A stretch of 46,609 nucleotides of DNA, from assembly GCA_947625255.1 (NCBI GenBank), contig CANQNT010000027.1:1-46609 (forward strand). The letters run 5' to 3'. This DNA is from an uncultured Acetatifactor sp. (GTDB lineage: Bacteria; Bacillota; Clostridia; Lachnospirales; Lachnospiraceae). Below, in pieces: positions 44,501 through 46,609 of this stretch (position 1 is the stretch's first letter; each line of letters opens with the position of its first letter). A program made the position numbers and the translations under genes. The notes under the pieces are model-generated. The model did not search any database, was not told the origin of the DNA, and saw nothing but the letters and a program-made list of their open reading frames with translations.

Positions 44501-46609
44501 GGCAAGACCGAGGTCACACCTGGCGACGGCGGACTGGTAGGACTGGGTGAAGAGATCACCTATAATGTATATTGGAAGAACACCCATGAAAAGGAAGCTA
44601 AAGTGGTGATCACGGATCCTCTGGATGAGGGCGTAGACTTTGTGTCCGCATCCTATGGAATTGTGAGCCTGAGCAGAAATGAGCAGGGAGAATTGGTTTC
44701 TTCTGAAGAGGAGACTGATAAGAACCTGCCCGTGAATGGGAATATCGTGATCACTTATGACAAGGAAACACATACCGTTACCTGGACATTCAATGCGATT
44801 GCGGGAAGAGACGGCTATGTAGAATTACATGTCAGAGTCAACGAGAAAGCGGAAAAGACCTGGAACTATAAGGAATATGTTGATGGGGCTGAAGAGCAGG
44901 ATCCCGACGGAGTTCCCGGTAGCGGCAACGATTATGAGGTACTCAACCGCGCGTTGGTGAAAGTGGACGACAAGGCCACCTTTACCAATACGGTGGAGAA
45001 TCCCACGCCTAAGAAAGAGGAACTGACTCCCGGCGAAGGACGGCTGGTAGGCGTGGGTGACGAGATCACTTACCGGGTAACCTGGGCGAATACCAACGAC
45101 CGGAAAGCCGAAGTGGTGATCACGGATCCTTTGGATGCGGGTGTGGACTTTGTGTCCGCGGCCTTTGGGGACATAATCCTGGAAGCCGAGCCCAAGGAAG
45201 ACGGAAGTACGGGCAAGCTGGATCGGGATGCGGAAGGCAACGAGATTGTAACGATTACCAGGAAAGATACTACGGGAACCGTGAGCGATGATGGAGCGGA
45301 AAAAGGATCGGTGACTATTGTTTATAACAAAGCAACCCACACCGTTACCTGGACATTCACGGCCGACGCGGAAAAGAACGGAACGGTGGGGTTGACGGTC
45401 AGAGTCAACGAGAACGCGGTCAAATCCTGGGTCTATGACGATGCAGACGGAAACGATGCACAGAATCCCGGCGGCAGCTATGTCGAGGGCGAGGATGATT
45501 ACGAGGTTCTGAACCGTGCGCAGGTGAAAGTGGATAACAATCCTCATTACACCAACACCGTGGAGAACCCGACTCCTGGAAAGACGGAAGAAGATCCCGG
45601 CGAAAAAGAGCTGGTGAGCGTGGGTGATCAGATCACATACAAGGTACACTGGAACAACGCCAACGATCGGGAAGCAGACGTGGTAATCACGGATCCTCTT
45701 GACCGGGGCGTGGACTTCACGGAGGCCTCCTTCGCAGGAGTGACGCTGAAAGCGGAGTACGATGGCGACGAGGACGGCGTTGCGGTGACCAGGGATGAAA
45801 ACGGCGACATAAGCAAGGTGGAAATCACAGGATCGGTTGTTTCGGATCTGGTGGCGGAAACCGTCGTCGGCGAGAATCCGGACGGCACCGATCTGAACGA
45901 TAAAATAGTGACGATTGACTATGACGTGAAAGCGCATACGGTTACCTGGACGTTCAAGGCGGTACCCGGCGCGGAAAGCGACGTGGAGCTTAAGGTCAAG
46001 GTGAATGAGAACGCCGTCAGGACCTGGACTTACGGGGATCCCGCAGACGAGGAAAATCCCGGCGGCACTTTGGGCAAGGGCGAGGACCACAAGGTTGTGA
46101 ACAGGGCCAGAGTGGAAATCAACAACATCCCGTCCTACACCAACACCGTGGAGAATCCTGTGCCCGAGAAGACGGAAGAGGATCCCGGCGAAGGCGCGCT
46201 GGTGGGAGTGGGCGACACCATCACTTACAAGGTGCGTTGGGAGAACGCCCATGACAAGGAAGCAGAAGTAATGATTACGGATCCCCTGGATGCGGGAGTG
46301 GACTTCGTATCCGCTGCGCTCGGCAGTGTGGAACTGAAGCTTGACGAAAGCGGCCAGGCGCCGAAGGAAGTGAGCGGAACAGACAGTACGGAGAATTCGC
46401 CTGTTATCGGAAGCGCCGCCATCGGCTATAACGAAGGTACGCGCACCGTTCAGTGGACGTTCAAAGCGAAACCCAACACTAGCGGAGAAGTGGTACTGAC
46501 CGTGAAAGTGAACGGGAACGCCGTCAGGACCTGGACGTATGACGAAGGCCAGGACTCCGGGACAGACGGCGCCGGCAAGGACCACGAGGTCGTCAACCGC
46601 GCCAGAGTG
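29528..46609 (+). CDS. giant vWFA-headed, DUF11-repeat surface protein (giant 2), 3' end outside window
   Basis: The frame is open from ATG 29528 to the last base, 5,694 codons without a stop. AGGAGG (29514-29519) lies 8 bases before the start. The N-terminus is a signal peptide (HRLLAVLLCACMVIGLL). It is paralogous to giant 1: both share EADPxTMDTY, YAGRxWxDKTVFAY, VARKGSEFGS, GGLRVG and YLGNNG in the same order. The von Willebrand A domain has MIDAS DMSGS (166-170) and TDG (368-370). The head ends near residue 1748, almost the same length as in giant 1, and at least 20 DUF11-like units follow. GC is lower than in the giant-1 repeats. It is probably an adhesin; the C-terminal anchor is not in view. 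Frame agreement was checked at the head, the repeats and the window end. Confidence 0.9.
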   Translation, partial: MKAMKSNKRTHRLLAVLLCACMVIGLLTDLSGIFSWKVNAQPIEDSRHEADPSTMDTYLDALNFSENTRYAGRLWSDKTVFAYNDQGTAKYPDSYGRKFETKTYQDSNGKDITESKLTLTPALDGISEEKEVLLDSDFLHVFSVLGSSQQINDGVKAPIDLVILLDMSGSMATDTEVSTRGTHTHIDIKERISHSRIYKVLTAINTSIETLMALNETNQVAVVAYGTTAYTLLPLGHYEKVEGHAFLEVDDFKAYNGNGFGSSNSVDDIDYTGSGAYTVTSWGNKTDKGVGTPVLVNNSVRNNYNRTYVQGNFTLIGFHTDMQAGIYQGFSELYNSLKSVEDVTYTYRSMITGKDRTIPRIPAAFVMTDGGSNYTLKAATSASATGNEWYEVPIAEKTEGDYDKAYKKYRSESDRKNLNAAQQADYDSSGIILDILLTASFMKSKVLNRYSQLLAGSQVSESEKSDAKFIINTISVDTPTADYQVPRVYTTMDPRTYFQETLPSQPVDATQWVQKEDALNAYQTWKEWQTASKTNISITANVYDTAVHQTTFSINTLPADGWTDINRPGFAVTNEDVIKNINYSDGFYDVDTAKIDEAFASMLASIQTTIFTPVGGGNDLGVEDSITYMDPLGKYMNLKDVKLLTLFGKTYNVTKTAVYDWSFNTNYMTAKGHTGEQFKNGWYKGDGSASTTFLEGDPLGNGDSIPKGSSYKNSEEAWADGWVYYVNSATAAQFVPNLEFQDDVPANPGDKIQNTTYTFYRLELSTADREALHMNPAYGTDDEIPKSVHYDGTTQNHLGTPGVYALADLRVWVEDSGDYNDPNVESGGIASDANFDEALYVNIPVNMLPLRTITINREENDSWTYETNIKKKNNDDDQSYLASFPLRLIYTVGLDNSMKTADGSVDLALGVGPEYIADNRLTTQAGVKSRGGDLGSVEFFSNWYNPENRYTDYVTTNTDYSYGDAVVSFSPSTANRYYIFEKPLPLYSTVYEWAQESNGEGFAWRRVVMEEDYTEEMSTGGSTPGAGGTTSDDADDTRYLANPNDFNGRLIAQDLEPYNDQTSRETRQENIWNALHERGIYKDATDVEAARTAGADVSNPQYVKAGDVILLKDRRLADVTYEGNEGETDPFSSNAYFYMPVDYYELDEATNVATPIKYVVARKGSEFGSAYSAAGITNGSMLCWYDASGTYSDVYPYLSRSDTGDDSRGRNYIGTEPEYYKAGEPGYVEGKQMVKPLSEMSADAQAKHNAMIDGPQKGDWVVAARPGGLRVGGLARNVGEKGSTWTVYDEDYIKQRFGEDKTGLDWGYYSEPDGNITRTANNYYVPTISVNSDAEKDDIIVNVYLGNNGRLWIPDTTLLVTKLVGTPGSDDMLANDSSNYSFDFQVFINGFTGPREAVRVRYNGASGTWQRQIHYIDMELSANLMLQTNDAQLALVDGTGCLLVADTEGKSSSGYIYAEDCIGTDQTAHKAKAPYEGDVNALYYVYIGSPNQSGVGGSSTTLRVYHNPFCETSGETIASEHVTVEYYDEQGQVIQDPGLVLENYNGKREFYATSVSLIPKEAYDNWLVEPAGKEVTGLTGVQSFDKFYLATLDPTIQGTSEVSVISPYRTQSSYLTQTVNFGYKANGDKLQASDLFVNVKEVISDLPQKEKVVPEDNTAEFTLQSGWGLLFSSMTSGTDYALAEKLSSDDVDAGYSFQSVQHVHQGDQPTNYGPSNCPHNFSESGRVYYVTGDTGTKEEAGHFTNTVSVNKTELTPGNGKLVGIGEEITYEITWHNYESDKAKVFVMDTLDPGVDYQGSSSYAYETNGAGEKVRKDEVQGGVEGQGSSNLLKGGVYYPNGGEYVVDGMTNSPIVIPPHTVFWDLGEQAANSTGYVGLVVKTNENAKLEYDYINDGTDFNPDRGTSTTDDYRVVNMARARVGNHDFLSTRKVENPVTDKEEETPGNDMPVKIGDDITYTVHWENLYQAGAANDGKALVTITDPLDKGVDFREASFGGVKLTLGADGTTNGNTETLDGDSIIKFVGKDTTGLVAEDGDGNTNVTITYNKDKHVVTWTFMAIRNANVNPDSNNKYPGDVTLIVHVNENAIQKWTYDSDTDLTNPGGSATPGEEDHEVINRAKVEVGNKASFTSKVENPVPEKTEKDAADPKIDLDGSPVQIGDTINYQVQWKNTYEKQAKVIIIDPLDKGVDFVSASFGGVELNLSEVADDEGIILKEIQDAAQASGTSGWEMRKITDTVGVVTGMVYTGTVKDDNAQEVGVVTVETDENGKIRMLTIVGKTTSSLVAELEDAEAEPDASGVKPKSKTVKIIYDVVSHEVKWEFTAIPNGAAQLIDVSGAVDLTVKVNEKAVQSWNYGAASDGTNHGGSDGTGTDYEVRNRAWVAVDDHGSYTNEVENPLPEKTEETPGDGVQVKVGDQIKYRVKWSNTYDDKSAEVEITDPLDIGVDFVSASFGGVTLDKKNGIPDGKGKITITGTDTTGLTDDTDKNVTITYDDNTRTVTWSFLAKANVHADQNCESAHADDGKCGDAILNVSVNEKAFQKWTYKEDDNEGQETQNSEDDKVYNRAQVSIDNKADFTNTVENPLPKKTEVTPGEGASIGVGDAITYNVFWENSHDTNAEVLISDPLDAGVDFVSASFGGVPLNAADIPGLEEIKESSEWEKSQNGDNIVYTNTTDENGNGVVIKKVETSKNDNLIKISITAQDTTELVAETEGQPGSSSATRNVTITYNYADSDSSDSNDDTHTVTWQFTAKPGTGSTSQGHTDPKEAKKYGAAVLNVKVNEKAIQKWTYKGTDTDNPYGQSDSSSQDYEVLNRALVSVDQVPVYTDIVQNPVPDKTETAVDRAEGNYTSSATGTVPDEVKQHVDVTEGGNLNDADSAGVKDGVWNGPLVKVGDRITYKITWKNQETEPAVITIEDPLDPGVAFVSASFGGVKLGKEEDISDLGQNPVSGTVRVTGHDADGNEVTIEVPVKIEYVAGTGNEQNKVKWTLGEESENVDGTASDAKLVPAGAVGDVKLVVEVTDRATSVGKVDNYAEVTVGGHPKQRTKTVENPTPKREKTEVTPGDGKLVGIGDRITYEIAWNNYKSEEATVIVMDTLDPGVNFISSNSYTYRLNAQGEFERDSNGNKILDQVITGDTDAEKGGKYYPDSKEITIYEGTPKEESITVPAHTVVWVLEKQSAGAQGYVGLVVEVNDRARLDYDYSDEADKLTTPENSEGDDYEVWNQARVKVGNDGFEVTQIVENPITDKTEEPPTDRDGNVDGSGDTDGDGVPVEVGSELTYKIHWENTNDKEATVIITDPLDNGVDFVSASDGNENGITLSAMENGGATKTSEMIEVDVPAEGGATTKESKPVIQYTGASTGSTQTPAHTVIWTFKAAKNTKGDVILKVRVNKNAVQKWTYGGETDKTNPGGSAAPGDKDYEVLNRALVKVDNDASYTSTVENPVPDKTETGIDRADTDDGNGNRHTDSVTEGGNLNDNDNDGTWEGPLVKVGDRITYEITWKNHETEDSVIAVTDPLDPGVKFFGASCGTAQLAETDITAQTPKYSAAGTVTFHIDDGNGETIPVTIQYVPGTDGQPNKVVWTIGSEAIKDESGAVITPAKLVPAGAEGTVRLVVEVMENATFAGKVENEATVKVSNHPEQHTKKVENPTPLKSKTEVNPGNGELVGIGEEITYEIAWNNYQSDPAYVIVMDTLDPGVDFVGSNSYPYVLEGDSYIFDKKGNVVIHGQGDGEQDGIVVDPKRGGTYYPNGGSITYMIDSEEHREPIPPHTVVWDLGVQNAGTSAYVGLVVRTNEKARLDYSYNGDATGFVPNVDGDGEDDYKVFDQARVKVGNDPFGLTQRVENPVTDKTEQDPYDPNKDGDGKLVGVGDSLTYHIHWENSHDTKADVVITDPLDQGVDFEAASFGGENIVLLEAKKDANGDFLREDVKISKSVTGTVFEQYVQADDDGNKNVTIEYNAASHTVTWTFTAASGANMGSVAADVELKVKVNNNAVKTWTYGDGKDTTKPEGSDGTGSDYEVVNRALVEVDNKSHYTSTVENPVPDKTETAIERAGAQDSAGNPKTDTVTEGDNLLYDGDSDVWEGPLVRVGDKITYEITWKNHETEDAVITIEDTLDPGVDFVSATAFGNVNDSQMKLSDLEKSPLRGYLTFQYQTEDNGRLVTNTVGILTTISCEKVTVNVDGKEKSTYKVVWTLGKEDIKDQDGNITERGQKVPAGAQGKVELVVLVTDRASSVGKVDNDAYVKVGDNPAQHTKTVENRVPNPEKTETEPGDGKLVGIGDEITYSIGWRNYQNDPAYVIAMDTLDPGVDFVSASDDGEYHKEAGTLKYRIKGETEDRSLDIPAHTVVWDLGAQASGEQGTLTLKVKVNDKAKLDYDYVPGADKLETPGDSRGDDYEVLNQARVKVGNDDFEVTQIVENPVPDKSEATPGEGELVGVGEQITYNIHWENTEDGEATVTITDPLDEGVDFVSASLGSVSLAAEDADGTANGTAGAPVIGDVTITYSAHTVTWIFKAAAHTRGDVTLAVKVNESALKTWNYNETTDENPDGGQSGTGEDFKVQNRARVQVDNKSVYTTVVENPIPKKEEVTPGDGEMVGIGEEITYEVSWKNSYDQNSDITIADPLDIGVDFEEASFDGVKLTLDAQGHTNGVRDGNVIRITGQGSEDLVAGVPDGTDPEKVTRDVTITYNESTHTVTWEFKALPGMGDKVALKVRVNENAKKTWTYDEYTGGNMTGPTLGGHETAGSEDYEVFNRARVEVGENSAYTNVVENPVPEKEESTPGESELVGVGEKISYTVHWKNGHDRNAEVVITDPLDKGVDFVEASFGGVKLEAVPVNETGSTGTMDDDGNITSTKTESDDNGSITKVTSVKRDGEGNLISVTVTGQDTTGVVAGDSAPRDGVAKGITITYDAKAHTLTWTFTAAAGKESDAELTVSVNDNALKTWNYGNTSDKDQPGGAYGDGEDNEVRNRAQVKVDNKPVYTDEVENPVPGKTEVTPGDGGLVGLGEEITYNVYWKNTHEKEAKVVITDPLDEGVDFVSASYGIVSLSRNEQGELVSSEEETDKNLPVNGNIVITYDKETHTVTWTFNAIAGRDGYVELHVRVNEKAEKTWNYKEYVDGAEEQDPDGVPGSGNDYEVLNRALVKVDDKATFTNTVENPTPKKEELTPGEGRLVGVGDEITYRVTWANTNDRKAEVVITDPLDAGVDFVSAAFGDIILEAEPKEDGSTGKLDRDAEGNEIVTITRKDTTGTVSDDGAEKGSVTIVYNKATHTVTWTFTADAEKNGTVGLTVRVNENAVKSWVYDDADGNDAQNPGGSYVEGEDDYEVLNRAQVKVDNNPHYTNTVENPTPGKTEEDPGEKELVSVGDQITYKVHWNNANDREADVVITDPLDRGVDFTEASFAGVTLKAEYDGDEDGVAVTRDENGDISKVEITGSVVSDLVAETVVGENPDGTDLNDKIVTIDYDVKAHTVTWTFKAVPGAESDVELKVKVNENAVRTWTYGDPADEENPGGTLGKGEDHKVVNRARVEINNIPSYTNTVENPVPEKTEEDPGEGALVGVGDTITYKVRWENAHDKEAEVMITDPLDAGVDFVSAALGSVELKLDESGQAPKEVSGTDSTENSPVIGSAAIGYNEGTRTVQWTFKAKPNTSGEVVLTVKVNGNAVRTWTYDEGQDSGTDGAGKDHEVVNRARV
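34772..46609 (+). repeat. array of at least 20 DUF11-like units in giant 2
   Basis: Units follow the same consensus as in giant 1 (PxKTE, VGDxITYxIxW, TDPLDxGVDF, NRAxVxV, ENP). By my count 20 begin inside the window. Unit lengths vary more than in giant 1 because of acidic, Asn/Asp/Gly-rich inserts after GVDFVSASFGGV. No SpaA-like module interrupts the visible part. Confidence 0.85.
38021..43270 (+). repeat. three-unit super-repeat, three copies in giant 2
   Basis: A trio of subtypes recurs in fixed order: one with KTExxxxRA and an acidic insert before GPLVKVGD, one with YEIAWNNY and VIVMDTLDPGV, and one with the HWEN motif. It starts at 38021, 39857 and 41651, and the last copy ends near 43270 (periods 1,836, 1,794 and 1,620 bases). 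A single copy of the same trio occurs in giant 1 at about 10957-12654. Confidence 0.75.

Noticed and set aside
38189..46585. Long minus-strand ORFs (881, 938 and 586 codons) antisense to giant 2
   Set aside because: Same explanation; they mirror the sense repeat array and break where sense TTA/CTA/TCA codons occur.
29528..46609. Possible frameshifts or separate genes within giant 2
   Set aside because: Codon phase checked at the start, the vWFA motif, several repeat junctions and the final bases is the same throughout, and no in-frame stop was met.
1..46609. tRNA, rRNA, origin or phage attachment site
   Set aside because: No cloverleaf, rRNA signature, DnaA-box cluster or integrase with att repeats was recognised on either strand.

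Overview
The window looks like part of the chromosome of an anaerobic gut Firmicute, most likely a Lachnospiraceae-type Clostridium. This is inferred from the gene families: a truncated SirTM-like sirtuin, an AI-2E family permease, remnants of IS1634- and IS4-type transposases, and pilin-like surface proteins ending in a PKTGD sorting signal. There is no rRNA or tRNA to confirm it.

Two giant paralogous surface-protein genes on the + strand fill most of the sequence. Giant 1 (5140-24738, about 6,530 residues) is complete. It has a signal peptide, a ~1,750-residue head with a von Willebrand A domain, about 23 DUF11-like Ig-type repeats, two SpaA/DUF7601-like modules inside the array, two FctA/Spy0128-like domains, two DUF7601-like domains, and a PKTGD wall-sorting signal. 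Giant 2 (29528 to the window edge) is still open after 5,694 codons. It has a matching ~1,750-residue head and at least 20 repeats of the same type.

Layout: 1-730 holds a transposase remnant. 733-3563 holds an exporter ABC pair whose first gene has lost most of its membrane domain. 3771-4100 is an IS4-type remnant. 4184-5139 is the regulatory region of giant 1. After giant 1 come three 37-bp tandem repeats, a Zn-ribbon/AP2 gene (24900-25844), a 5'-truncated SirTM-like sirtuin, two decayed minus-strand fragments and an intact AI-2E permease (minus strand). 28543-29527 is the regulatory region of giant 2.

The most interesting signal is in the two regulatory regions. Each holds two 25-bp sites built from 10-bp inverted arms (consensus TTCGCAGAGT / ACTCTGCGAA) around an asymmetric 5-bp core. 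Within each locus the second core is the exact reverse complement of the first (TAATC/GATTA; TAGAC/GTCTA). This is the geometry of inverted site-specific recombination sites, so I predict a 0.36-0.39 kb invertible segment upstream of each giant gene. Both regions also share a GC hairpin before the first site, a ~80-bp AT-rich block after it, and a 7-codon leader ORF with a strong ribosome-binding site after the second. In locus 1 the leader ORF is followed by hairpins and a terminator. The picture is one regulatory cassette, possibly phase variable, controlling two very costly adhesins. No recombinase or sortase lies in the window, so inversion and wall anchoring would depend on genes elsewhere.
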